From the NCBI GenBank assembly GCA_964247055.1, contig OZ176053.1, forward strand, positions 9,672,001 to 9,736,000: a DNA stretch of 64,000 bases, read 5' to 3'. Below the pieces are notes generated by a model. That model saw only the letters and a program-made list of their open reading frames with translations, made no database searches and was not told the DNA's origin. This DNA comes from Paragordius varius. Lineage: Eukaryota > Nematomorpha. Each line of letters starts with the position of its first letter. Positions within the stretch are counted from its first letter, which is position 1. Below are positions 38,101 through 50,677 of the stretch, in pieces. A program made the position numbers and the translations under genes.

Positions 38101-41100
38101 TCGTCATCTGAGGAACCCGTTACAATTTCATCCTGTAAAATAACGGTTGGTTTTGATTTTGGAGCAGTGGCTTTTGTCTCTCTTTTTTCCTGTTTTTCTG
38201 AAATTAAAAAATTGATCTTATTATTCAAAATATTTAACAATAAAAGTGTAAATGGTTACATTTGGTGTATATTGTATAACAATTTATTTACCCTTTTTAA
38301 AATTTGAAGAGGCTTAGGGTAGCCTTCATTTGTTTATTACAGCAAACTTTTATAATAAATATTTTGTATTTACTTATATAAATCCTTTGGTATGGTATTT
38401 TTGACTTGCCTTATAACAAGAGATTAAATGATTTTAGCAAATAGTGATACATAAATATAAATAACGGCTAAAATTTTTATTTTTGATAATTTAAAATCGA
38501 TGCTAACCAAACGCTTTTAATATTATATACATAAGAAGCAGTCAGGTCAATTATTATATTGTTTCGACTGGCAAAACCCAACCTTTCCAATTATACACCT
38601 AGCTTACTTCAAAAATCAAACGCCAAGTATAGAATATGTATAGAACAAACAAAAACTTTTCATCTTTTTTATATCATCCTCATCTGGAACAATAAATCCA
38701 TCAAGACTGTCAAATTCGTCGTCTTCAGACTCTGCCCTTTTCCCATGCTTGTCATATGATTTATCATCTAGAGTTTTCCAATTGCGTGGAAATGTTGCGC
38801 GTTTAATTCGATAAAGTCCCTTTAAGGGTATGTTTAACATCTCCCTACCAAACATAAGCGTATTGTATTGTGGCATTGATCTAAAAAAGGAATAAGCGTT
38901 AAAAAGCATATTGATTGCCTTACTATATGTTACTATTTGTTGAAAAATTAATTCTAATGGTTATAATCAATGGGGTTATATAGATATTCGTTACTTTTTA
39001 GTTAATCTCAATATGTTTTTATTTAATTTCCTTAGTCGTGTAACTTTATAATCCAGTTCTAATGCATTTTTCCTACATAGAGGCATTTTTTCATCAAATC
39101 AGACGTAATTGCAAGTATATTTTGAAAATAAAAGTTTATAAAATTTACATGCCGTAAAATCTATAAAAACATATATAACAAAAAAGAGGTTACCAATTAA
39201 AAATTGTATATTTTTGGGACAGCGCCGGTTCAAAAAGCAGTGGACCTCTCCTAAAATATTTTTATGGATTTAAAAGAATTTTTGTTTTTTAATCCTAGAT
39301 AGTAAAATATTTTGGGCATTAATTAAAAGTTTACTTTGTTTGTTTCAGTGCAGCGAGCTGATTTGAAGCGATAGAATCAAACACTTGATCAAACGTAAAG
39401 GATTGGATTAAGGAGGGTGTATCACGATTATTTTGTAGTTTGTTAACTTCTAAATATACATTAATTAATAATTTAATATAAACCAGATTAAATGAATTTC
39501 ATAAGTTAAAATATAAATAGATATCACTATAAAAAACCTTGTACAATAAGGTTAAAGATGGCAATATTTCGTTCGAGCGAGGTTAATTTATTAAATTTGT
39601 GGTCAGGTGAATTTAACTTATTAGGCGTGTGGAATTCTTTCTTTGGACTCTTTAATGATAATTTATTAGGAGATTTTTTGCTTTTGCGGGGTGATGGGGT
39701 GAATTCTTTTTTGGGACGTTTGCTAAAATTTTAGGGAAAAAAATTAAAAAATAATATAAAATTTAAAAATTATTGCATCAAAAGAGAAAATAATTTATTA
39801 TATTTTACTGTTTTTTGTAAGGACTTTCGAAATCTAAATCCAATTTGGAAAATAATTCAGTTTCATTCCCATCTTCGTGTTGTTCCAAATCGATTCCACT
39901 GCAAAATGTAAATATATTATTTTTTTTAAAAAAAATTGGTAGTTCTAAGTATTCGCTTTTATAAAATTTAATATTTAACAATACGATCAATATATCATTT
40001 TCAAATTAGCAATCTAATATATATTATAAATGACCTATAAATTAAAGCATTCCATTCACTACTCATTTAGGTATGCATGTAATTGATTAGCACGAATAAA
40101 GCCTTTTACAGAGTCGTTATTTAATTTTAAAAAAAAGATTCCATTTCGTGACCTTAAATTACCACATTCCCAAAACGCATTTTTTATAATGCCACTTATA
40201 TAAATAATTTTTAATTTGGAAAAACCATATAAAGGGAATGAAAAAAAATTATACATTAAATCCATTTTAATTTCTGATGCATGGAATTGTTGAACAATTA
40301 ATGGCAATGATTCTAAAACTGATTGTTCGCATTCCCCTTCCAAATCTGTAAACAATAAAATACGTCGTTCCACGTTAGCGTTTTTGAGGCGTTCTTTCTC
40401 AATTTTTGAAGTGCCTTTGCCTAAAACATAGCAAAATTAATATATAAAACAAATACTTATATCAGATATTGTTTGAGTGGTGATGATTTGCAAAAATAAA
40501 ATGTGTTAATATTCATAGATCAAATACTTACGGTTTCAAATGATGCGAAAAATGCTTGTCCATCGAAATGTAAAATTAAAACCACCTGAAAAACTTGATA
40601 GTTTAAAATAAATAATTTCGTTTTGCACTAGATATATTGGTATCAAAAACCAGAAAAACTATCTGATACGCATATAATATATATATAATATAGTCTCATT
40701 TTTTGGGGGGCTAATCCCACTCTATAATTTGGAATAATTCGATCTTTAAAGAAAACCTAAAAATCACTGCCCTTGAAATTTTTAAAATGCTTAAGAAGGA
40801 CTGTTGACGCCGTAAATCAGATATTCATATCCAAAAAATAACGACATACTCTGGTGAAAAACCTGCAAGGCCCTTTCAGAATGGCTCTAATCTTATTGAG
40901 GCTGAATTAAATTAATAAGCAAAAATAAAAATTTTAAAATTAAAATTTATCTGAATTCATATATATTCCATTATAAAAACTCGCTGTGATTTGATTAATA
41001 AATATCAAATTTTACGTTTTTTGTTATCTCCACTTTCAACATCATCGTCCAAATCCATTTGGTCATTGGGTTTAGGGAAAGCAGAAAAAAATATATCGTG

Positions 41101-41455
41101 AGATAGCCTAATAGCATCAATAAAATATCCGTTAAGAGTGGCCGTACGTTCAGATTTTAAATCCATAACTTGTTTCAAAAAATTCACATCCGGAACATCT
41201 ACACAAATTATATTTATATCTTACCAAACTCCCTAACCAACTCCATGCAATTATAATCGGTGTTGGATGTTTGTCCATTAAATAGAATTAGGGCTATTTG
41301 GTCCTTATTTAATGAAAATATCTAAATAGTATGCAGTTACGCCTAAAATTTACTTTTCTTTGGAGTATTTCTTCAATACATTTTTTGGCTAAATCCAAAA
41401 AATCTTTATTGGATCCAACATCAAGGCAAAAAATAATTGCTTCTTCCACGGGCAT
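35187..41455 (-). CDS. XRCC5: Ku80, DNA end-binding subunit of non-homologous end joining
   Basis: Nineteen exons sum to 2,433 nt (810 aa): 41354-41455, 41225-41321, 41016-41198, 40255-40420, 39809-39898, 39538-39722, 39335-39449, 39194-39250, 38995-39072, 38657-38880, 38054-38197, 37755-37894, 37589-37616, 36972-37088, 36613-36770, 36079-36263, 35745-35919, 35552-35665, 35187-35261. Recognisable Ku80 segments are IIFCLDVG (start), NKDQIALILF, RRILLFTDL, YKYGNTLVPFSKED and LIIIGFTKSEN, then ELDMVGIARY and KFNYRCLILNVLPFLEDIR. Lineage-specific charged inserts occur near residues 214-257 (Lys/Pro), 390-430 (acidic) and 547-575 (Lys then Asp/Glu). The protein ends PPPKKIRKKYPKHEP, a nuclear-signal-like tail, and lacks the globular C-terminal domain and DNA-PKcs-binding tip of vertebrate Ku80. 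Introns 1 and 2 are only 32 and 26 bp. Exons 8-9 and the 28-nt exon 13 are the least certain. Confidence 0.94.
35314..35534. mobile_element. MITE in the last intron of Ku80
   Basis: Inverted ends: tacagtatgatattaatggt with tgcttatttcacaccatag, answered by ctatagtgtgaaataagcaa and ccataaaaatgcatactgta. It is about 221 bp, non-coding, with TA at the tips. It fills most of the intron between exons 18 and 19. Confidence 0.85.
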
Positions 41456-41549
41456 TTTAAAAATTCAAAAAAAAATAAAATAAGATTTATCATGCACTTT
41501 TAAAACAACATTTGTGCACTTGTTCAAGCTAAACTTCAACTTGGTTTGT
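41456..41549. promoter_or_regulatory. Probable bidirectional promoter, Ku80 / importin-alpha
   Basis: The two start codons point away from each other across 94 bp. Both transcripts must start in or near this gap, which includes a run of A residues on the plus strand (41,466-41,477). No TATA box or other element can be named with confidence. Confidence 0.6.
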
Positions 41550-44500
41550 ATGTCATCTCGCCAACAGCGTTTCAAAAATAAAGGAGCCTATGATGCCCAA
41601 GAATTGCGACGAAGACGCGAAGAAGAAGGAATTCAATTGAGAAAGCAAAAATATGAAGAAAATTTGAACAAGAAAAGAGTAATGCATGCAGTTGAAACGG
41701 ATAATGTTAATATAGACGATGCTTCCATGAGTGGTTTAGAGGGAAGAAGTGATCAATCTTGGGTATTGTATACAAATATATGTTTTTTAATGAAAATATG
41801 TTTGATATTAATTATATTCATATTTGTTTTAGCATATTCAGTTGCTTGAAAAATTAAATAGTCCCAACATATCTGATCAATTAGAAGCCACTCAGCAGTA
41901 CCGAAAGCTATTATCTCAAGGTAAAAAATTTTAGTTTTATTCTTAAACTATTTATACAACATAGAACCCAGTCCACCGATTGAGCAAGTCGTGAAACTAG
42001 GAATCGTTCCAAAACTTATTCAATTTTTGGATCAGGATGAGAATGTTTCGTTACAGGTATGCCTTGATTATAAATTTTTTACAGTAAAAATAAAGACAAA
42101 ATCTAAAAGCTAACAATTATTTTTAAAAAGACAGTCATACTTTTTGAATAATTTCTTTATATAACCTATCTTATTACCCACCCTTATTAAGGTATAAAAA
42201 AGTATGGTTGTCCTTTTAAAAATGTCATTTATTTACAAATATTTTGAGCGCTTTTCGTTTTATACAATAAATTATCTGAAAAATACATCCTTCTTGGTGA
42301 TTTTAGTTTGAAGCAGCCTGGGCACTGACCAATATAGCTTCGGGTACGACCGAACAAACGCATGTTGTGATAGCAGCTGGTGGGATTGACAGATTTGTTA
42401 GATTGTTAAATTCCCCAAATTTGGATGTCAAAGAACAGGTGATCTCTCATAACTTTTCTTATTATATAATATCAATTAACCAGCATAAAACACATATAAA
42501 ATATACAAATGGTTATCAGAGTTTTAACAAATTAAATGGCCATTCCAAGTTATACTTACAAAAATATAAAGAAACAAAATGTAAAAATCTTTATTTGATA
42601 CTTCCCACAATACTTTGGGGATTGTTTGCAAATTTAATATATAATACGGCATAATGATAACACTGGACAACAAATTTTTCTGCCACTCGAGTTTTTTGCA
42701 TTTTCTGATATTTATTATCATTTTAACAGTAAATCTGAAATAAAAATTATAACTCGATGGAAGTATAAATAGATTTTTTGATTATGCGCCTTCTTTATCA
42801 AAATTTTACTAAAAATTGTTTTTCATTGAAAATATACAAGTAATGCCCATTTGTAATATATCATTCGAACGAGTAATAAAAACTCTATAAAATGAATACT
42901 AATATGTATTACATCGACAGTTAATATTGGACACAAAGAGCGACAAACGCGCGAAGCGAGAGCATTTTTTTAATTATTATATTTTTAAAACTAATGGATG
43001 AAAATAGCTCAAACTTTGATTATATGGTGATGAATGTCCAAAAAAGATAACACAAGAAAGTTTTTTTGATTAAAACATTTTTTATTGCTTTTAAGTCATT
43101 CAAAACAGCCTTTTAAGTTTTTTGTTTTTAAAATTACCATCTCATCATATTAATTTATTTTCATTACGAGGCTGATAATTTCGAAATTATAAAGATAAAA
43201 ACAAAGTTAAAGGTATTTTTGATCTTTTATAGCCATTATCTAATAAATTTACAGTTATAACTATGCATTTTAGTATCCACTAGGTAAAATATTTATGATA
43301 ATAATAATTTTTATTAAAAAGCGAACCAAAAGCTTTTTCAAACTTTTTTTTAAATTAAATACTAATACAACCCTAATAATTATATTAAAATAATTTATAT
43401 GATTTTTAAATAGTTTGTCTGTCAAAATTCCTGACTCATTTAAGGATTGAAAATTTCGACCATTTAAATCCTAATAACTTTTACATCCGATTGATTTAAA
43501 TGACTTACTACCATTTAAAAGATGCAGTTTTTTGAGCTCTTTCGAATGATATGAAATACATGGCTTCATATCTAAAACTTTTAATTTTCGAAATTTCGAG
43601 TTTAATGTTAAATCCGGGCGAAAATTAACGATAAACTCTATATATAAAAAATTTTTCATAGACCATTTTCTTTTCAGATATACTAATTATGTACTTTAAT
43701 GAAATAAATTTTAAATTTACAATAATGGCAGTTAAAAAAAGTTAAAATTTGTTGTCTAGTGTAATTAACCGTTTAAGTATTTTTTTATTATAATTTAAAA
43801 AATACCCTTTAACACAAATGGCTTCGCGGGCTGCATTTGCAAATATATGGGCATTAACAAATATTGTATTAGAATTACACCTAAGACTGTAAAAACTACT
43901 ATATTTATTTTAACATTTTTCCTAGTTCATTGATGAAATTCGGAAAAACTTATTAAAAATTTGTTATAGAAAATAAATTTACTTTAATTTTATGAAATTT
44001 GTGTTTGAAATTTCTCGCGGGCCGCATATTGGACAAACCTGTAAATTACTCCAATTAGTTCCACACTTTTAGTTTTGTTTGTAAAAGTTAAAATGAAAAC
44101 CACATTATATAGTATATTGCCTATGTAATTTAAAAAGTTGCATAATAATTTTTCTCCACTGAAGTAATTTATATTTTTTTACTACATTATACTGTACAGA
44201 GCGTTTGGGGTTTGGGAAACATTGCGGGAGATAGTCCAGCTTATAGAGATTGCGTCCTTGATACTGCCTGTCTTCCAACTATACTCGAGTACTAGCTTTT
44301 GAATATATTTTATTTACTTTTATGCATTGATAAATGGTTTTTAGGAAAGATATATGGCACTGTTATTTATATGTTATTTTTATATTTATCTATTTTCAGA
44401 TTTTCGGCAATTTAGAATTTTTTACATTTTATAGTTATTTTTGGGTAAATTTTATACACATTGAGGTAACCATTCACAAATTCAGCCAAAATTATAGAAA

Positions 44501-47500
44501 TAGTTATCAAATTATGTCAGCATAAATATATCCAATCAAATAATAATTCTGTAGAATTCTAAAAGATCCCAACTCAAGACTTTCCATGTTACGCAACGCC
44601 ACATGGGCCCTTTCCAATTTATGTCGGGGCAAAGAACCACCTCCAAATCCTGCTAAGGTTTTATCTCTATTTTGATGAATAAAATTTTTTAATAAAACTA
44701 TCAAATTAAACATGGGTAGCCATCAGAACCGTTTTTGCTTCCAGGTATATTATTACATATATTTAGGAAAAGGATTTAATATGATTTTGGTTTAAATTTG
44801 GCTCCGATCCAAAATAACTCATTTAAGTAATATTTTTGGAATAGACACATAAAAGTTGCTATATCTACAAAAATATTTTCATATGAATTTGACAACTGTA
44901 ATATCTTTATCTTACAATTTAAAACATATAAAACAATTTTAAACTTGTAAGAATATAATTTTGTGCGTTTCAAAACAGTTTCAATCGTTTTAACCTTTAA
45001 ACGGTTAGTAACACTCATGGTTCCGATTCTACAATCGTTTAAAATTATTTTTATCCGTTATACCTTAAATACAATTAAATTTGTAAAATCATGAGTTGTA
45101 CACTAGGACACTACGTAAAAAATTGTTTCGAATGATAAATTATTTAGTATGAATATTTAATATATAAAATACTTTGTCGCAAAAAAACTCCAAATTCGGA
45201 GTCCTGATTTTTATTTAATCGCCGTTTATAGGTTAACATAGCATTACCTGTGTTAACGCAACTTATGATGTCAGATGATGCGGATATCGTTACGGATGCT
45301 TGTTGGGGCATTTCTTACCTTTCTGACGGGCCAAATGAACGCATTCAATATTTGGTAGATTGTCCAGGGCTCATTGCTACGCTCGTACAAAAATTGGCTC
45401 ACCCCCAATTCAATGTCATTTCCGCTGCCCTCCGGGGGGTAGGCAATATCGTCACGGGTGATGATAATCAAACTCAGGTATATAAGTTTTTAGCTTTTTT
45501 TAACACAAAAAGTTTTTATTTTGTTTAATATACATAAGAGGGATAAATATATTTGTTTTTATATATATATAAAGGTTGATTAGTTAACCATGTTTGGTTT
45601 ATTTATGAGACGCTAACGATTTATCGCAGATAAATATTAATATATTAATGCTAAAATTTATTGAAAGCATCAATAATCTGTAACTCCTTTATAACTGGAA
45701 TCAGTGCCGTAGGCAGAAAGTGATGGACGCACTGAGCTTATTATTTAGTTTTAATAAATTATTCATATAACTTTGTCATATAATTTTACGTTTTTTTATT
45801 TTTGTCAACCTAATTTATTTTTTATTAAATGAATTTAAGAACTGAGATATATTCACATATAATTTGTATAGATTATAAATAAAGAGTGCTTGTAATCATA
45901 ACTCATAAAATTAAATGGATTTCATGTTTGTCCTTGTTGACTAATTACTTACAAAAATGATATCAACTTTAAATATATAATGTCGAATACCTTAAGGAAT
46001 GTAAAATACAATTTATCAATTAAACAAAAAGCGATATTTTTTTATTGACACGATATCATTTTTAGTGCGTGATTGATAATTCTGCTTTGCCCCTGTTACG
46101 AGCCTTGTTGTCGAACCCAAAAGATGCTATTAAGAAAGAAGCATGTTGGACCATATCCAATATAACCGCTGGGACTAAACCTCAAATTCAAGTTTGTGTT
46201 GGAATTTACTAACAACATTTTTAAATCTCAAAAAAAATCTTAAACTTTGATATTTTTAATTTTTGATAAACACTGTCATATAATTGAAACACGTTTAGAA
46301 TCATTTATTTTGGTGAAAAGTATTTTTCAGTATTTTTATTTTAGTTTGCTGATTATGCAAAAAAAATTCATATTTCTTAAATGCGAATTTTATAATATTT
46401 TTCCATATTCAGGCCTTTTTCATAAAAAATAAATGCAAATTATATATATTGAAGTTATCTCTGATACAGTGTTTTTTTTATATTTTTTTAGAATGAAAAA
46501 ATTGTTTGTATGTTTGTTTTCATTCGAGGGAGATAAAAATGTTACATAATTTTTAATCTCTATTGTAAATATATCAGAAAACACCTGATTTTTTTACGGT
46601 AAGATCTAGGCTAGAAATAGAAATTTGGTAAATATGAATTTTTCAAGGTGGGGTTTATGTTAATTTACAGTTTCTATAAATAAATAGCATCAATGAAATA
46701 ATAATTATATATAACCGTAATATGCCATTTACAGTTCATATACCCCCTAAAAATAAATTATTTGTTTTCGAACTATTATACTAATTATTAAGATGAAATA
46801 TATCTCTATGGCTAAGTTTATTTTTTCAATATTATACCAATATTAAACAAAATTTTATTTTTTTAGACAGAAAAAATATAGGTAATTTTTAGTCTTAAAA
46901 AACACATAATTTATTTTAGGGTGAATTTGAAGTGTAAATGGTATATCCTATTCGTGTTATATTGTTAATAAATAGGTTAATAAAACTTTTTAAATTTTAT
47001 ATACAATAGGAAGTGATAGACGCAGACCTTTTCCGCATCATAATTGGTATGATACCTAACGTCGATTTTAAAACGTGCAAAGAGGCAGCATGGGTCATTA
47101 CTAATGCCACCACGGGTGGCAGTGGAGAACAAATACAGTAATTTTTATTTTTACGCTTTTTGAAAATAATTTTAAATCTCTTTTTTTGGTTAAAATAAAG
47201 GGGTAATTGTATTGATAAGGTAATATTTTATTATAGCAATTTTCGAGATGTTGGATGAATTGTGATAAAATTAGTTAGTTTAGTTTCGTTGTCCTGGCTG
47301 AGGTTTTGTGACTGTTGAAATGTTTTATCTTATCAAAAGATATGCCATTTTTCATGCAAAAACATCATTTTTTCAACCAAACGCATCGTTTTTACAACCA
47401 AACGCACCATTTTTTCAAGCAAACGCAACATTTTTTTAAGCCAAGGCAACAATTTTTCAAGCAAATGCAACATTTTTTCAAGCAAACGCAACATTTTTTC

Positions 47501-50500
47501 AACCAAAGACAACATTTTTTCATCCAAACGCAACATTTTTTCAAACAAAGACAACTTTTCAAGCAAAAACAACACTTTTTTTAATATTAAAAAGAATTAC
47601 TATTTATTGTATGACAATTTAATTATAAATTATTTATTAAATTTTAAGTTAATGTAATTTATTTTTAGCGTTGAATTATGATTTTTATCGTTTTATCATC
47701 AATATTTGATGGTAAATTAATTGATTTTCAAACATTTTGATTTTGCCCATAAATTGCCTTATTTTATATTGATTATATTTTTCTTTTACAACTTTTTCGC
47801 CTATAATCAATTTATATAATTTGCGCTTCAAGAGTGTCTTTGAAAGTTCAAAGTTGTCCTTCACTTAAAGTTGGTCCTTACATTTTTGCAGTTTGCATAC
47901 AACCGTTATTTTTGTATGTAATTTTTTTTAAATTTAACCTAATATCTTTATTAGTGTTTCATTAAAAATAATATTTCAATAAAAACAACTTTAGTAAACT
48001 AAATATTACAATCAATAACCCACAAAACTAAAATTTTAATTATAGTTAAAAAAATTATAGAAATAATAAGGAATTACGGTTCTTATGAAAAAAAAGTTAC
48101 TATACATTTAAAAGTTTAGGTTAATAAAGAGAATAGGTTAAAAATGATAGGATAAATATATTTTATTACTTCATTAATAAAAGGTAGAATCAAAATTAAA
48201 ATATTGAAGGACCAACTTGAAGTGTTCATCGACCAACTTTAAATTTTTAAAGACACTCTTGAAGCGCAAATTATATAAATTGATTATAGGCGAAAAAGTT
48301 GTAAAAGAAAAATATAAAATATAAAATAAGGCAATTTATGGGCAAAATCAAAATGTTTGAAAATCAATTAATTTACCATCAAATATTGATGATAAAATGA
48401 TAAAAATCATAATTCAACGCTAAAAATAAATTACATTAACTTAAAATTTAATAAATAATTTATAATTAAATTGTCATACAATAAATAGTAATTTTTTGTA
48501 CTATTAAAAACAGTGTTGTTTTTGCTTGAAAAAATGTTATCTTTGGTTGAAAAAATGTTGCATTTGGATGAAAAAATGTTGTCTTTGCTTGAAAAAATGT
48601 TGCGTTTGCTTAAAAAAATGTTGTCTTTGCTTGAAAAAATGTTGCATTTGCTTAAAAAATTGTTGCGTTTGCTTGGAAAATTGTCGCGTTTGCTTGAAAA
48701 AATGGTGCGTTTGGTTGAAAAAATGATGTTTTTGCATGAAAAATGGTATACTATTTCGGAAGCAATTCTAGAATTAAATTGATTTCGAATTAATTAATAA
48801 TATAGATTTTATGGATATTGAATGTTTTAAAATTAGATAATATTGGTTTTAGGGGAGTTAGCACTGAATCGCAAAAAATATAAAAATAAAAAATTATATT
48901 TTTACTAGTATCATTAGGCTGCATTAAAATTTTATATATTATTAAACTCGTATATAAAAAATGTCTTGTTTTTCAAAATATGTTGGTTTACACATATAAA
49001 TAACAGTCCACAAGTAATTTTGGAAAAGTCATTTTTCACACAAAAAGAATATGGGTTGATGACAAATGTAGTTGTTTTGAAATTATAATTTTATATTTTT
49101 TTAATCTGGCATTCAATTTATTTTTCAGTCACATTGTTGAAGAAGGAGCCATCCCCGCTTTGTGTAGCATTCTGAGTTTTGCGGATAGCAAAATAATATC
49201 TGTCGCACTCACGGGGTTAGATAACATTTTATCTTTTGGACAAACTAAGTTTGCGGCTTCGGGACATCCCAATTTTTATGCCATTAAAGTTGAAGAATGT
49301 GGAGGTACGCATATTTACTTTTTATTCATGAAACATTGTATTTTCGGTAGAGATGAATATTGTAAGTACTTTGATTAGCAAATATACATTAATTAATAAT
49401 AGTTCAGATTTATATAGTTTAAGGTGTATGTAACTCCTGGTTATAGATATACATAAATATTTTATAATATTTATGAATATTAATACACTTGTTAATATTA
49501 TGTATTATGATTACCTAGCTTGAGTTTATACGGGTTAATATTTACATGTCTACTTTTGTCTGCAGTCGTTCCTAATCATAAACTGCCAGCGCATTAAATA
49601 AATATTTTTCTTTTAACCTGAAAATAAGATCAATCAATCTATGCTTTAATCGTTTCAATTACAATTATCTATATATAAATAAAAAATTAATGAAACTGTA
49701 TAAATTTATTGCATTAATTTTATTACCTGATAAACCTGTGCTATTAAAACTTTGATTAGTTTGTTTAACAGCCACGGTCATGGTCACATTTATAATTATG
49801 CTTTACTTAACTTACCTACTCTGTACACACATTTAGGTTTGGATAAGATTGAATCACTTCAAAGCCATGAGAATATGAACATTTATCGCAAGAGTTTATC
49901 CATCATTGAAAAGTATTTTGGGAGTGAAGACGGAGGTGATGGTCTACTCGGTACTGAAGATATGTTGGCCGCCGCAGCTGAAAACCCAATGCTTTGGGGT
50001 GGGGGAATGGGGCCCGCTGGAGAGGGTTCTAATATGGGCGCTCATGGTACTGGCACTGCACTTCCCTCTATGATGAATTTTAATGCACAACATGAACAAG
50101 GTTGTTTTCTGATTTTTATTATTTCAAAAAGTTTTTTATGATAAATTATTTGTCTTGGATTTTTTATTTCAAAAATTATAAGTTTTTTAGAATGAAATAT
50201 TTGCCAACGTTTTTAATTGGGGAATTAGAAAACAGTGGTTTGTTTATATTGATTTTTTTGATAAAGTTACAACTTTGTTTTTAATTTATGGGACATATTT
50301 TTATAAGGAATGTGATTTGTTTGCTGATGCAATACTTTTTTATATTTTTAAAGGGATGACTTTTTGGGTATTATAACAACTTAATTTGTTTGGTAATCAT
50401 AAAATTAAATATACAAAATTTTGAGATTAACGAATAAATTTTGTTTTTATATATGATTTAATATACGAATGTTATCAATTTATATACTATACATAAAAAT

Positions 50501-50677
50501 GCATTTTAACCACATTATTACTTATTGGAATTTTTCATTAATTCGCTTAAATAATGATTACAATATATTTTAGCATACATGATGCCTTCCCCATTCGGCA
50601 ACACTCAAGCAAACATTGTTACAAGCTCTCAACCTAACCCGCCACAGCATCACCAACAACAACCCTTTCATTTCTAA
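41550..50677 (+). CDS. KPNA: Importin subunit alpha (karyopherin alpha)
   Basis: Twelve exons sum to 1,761 nt (586 aa): 41550-41762, 41833-41920, 41965-42056, 42307-42438, 44200-44288, 44555-44657, 45232-45477, 46066-46191, 47010-47137, 49129-49304, 49837-50100, 50574-50677. The protein adapts nuclear-localisation-signal cargo to importin-beta. Residues 1-60 form the importin-beta-binding domain ([17 protein letters not shown]). Armadillo repeats follow with the NLS-groove Trp/Asn pairs: [87 protein letters not shown]. The last repeat region has [10 protein letters not shown] and [12 protein letters not shown]. The tail is longer than usual and rich in Gly, Met, Gln and His (ends [12 protein letters not shown]). 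ATG at 41,550 is the first in frame with the IBB. Introns grow from 70 and 44 bp to about 2 kb and host several mobile elements. Confidence 0.97.
42661..43761. mobile_element. DNA element with CACTGGACAACAAA ends
   Basis: Left CACTGGACAACAAATTTT is answered by right AAAATTTGTTGTCTAGTG, giving an element of about 1.1 kb in importin-alpha intron 4. No transposase coding is evident; the minus ORF at 43,471-43,659 has no recognisable content. The ends resemble Tc1/mariner-group termini, but the family is uncertain. Confidence 0.55.
43805..44041. mobile_element. hAT MITE, decayed, inverse orientation
   Basis: It carries aatggcttcgcgggctgca at the left and ctcgcgggccgcatattgg plus acaaacctg at the right. 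These are the same features as the intact hAT MITE at 17,963-18,244. It lies in importin-alpha intron 4, next to the DNA element above. Confidence 0.7.
46721..46945. mobile_element. Short MITE with TATACCATTT-type ends
   Basis: Left TATGCCATTTACAGTTCATA, with a cctaaaaataaattattt block, is answered by right aaataatttattttagg-type sequence and GAAGTGTAAATGGTATA. It is 225 bp and lies in importin-alpha intron 8. It shares subterminal and terminal sequence with the element at 63,639-63,979. Confidence 0.75.
47341..48750. mobile_element. 1.4-kb palindrome with 21-bp minisatellite arms
   Basis: The whole element is an inverted repeat centred near 48,045. Each outer arm has about eleven 21-bp units (type gttgcgtttgcttgaaaaaat). 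Inside these come about 240 bp of near-identical unique sequence, then a core (47,821-48,269) bounded by gcgcttcaagagtgtc and gacactcttgaagcgc. Tips read TATGCCATTTTTCATG and CATGAAAAATGGTATA. It is a fold-back element in importin-alpha intron 9. Since 21 bp is seven codons, both strands show long Leu/Lys/Phe ORFs (for example 48,513-48,782) that are by-products of the repeat. Confidence 0.9.

Noticed and set aside
41514-41549. Longer N-terminus for importin-alpha
   Set aside because: The in-frame extension has no ATG start. The ATG at 41,550 directly precedes the importin-beta-binding domain.
44704-44744. Possible extra importin-alpha exon before GTATATT
   Set aside because: The flanking exons (44,555-44,657 and 45,232-45,477) already join in phase and give continuous armadillo sequence.
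48513-48782. Leu/Lys-rich ORF (LEKML repeats) that looks like a coiled coil
   Set aside because: The 21-bp minisatellite is a multiple of three and opens ORFs in several frames on both strands. The mirrored arm (47,315-47,584) does the same.
47315-48782. CRISPR-like regular repeats
   Set aside because: The units are contiguous 21-bp tandem repeats without spacers in a eukaryotic intron.
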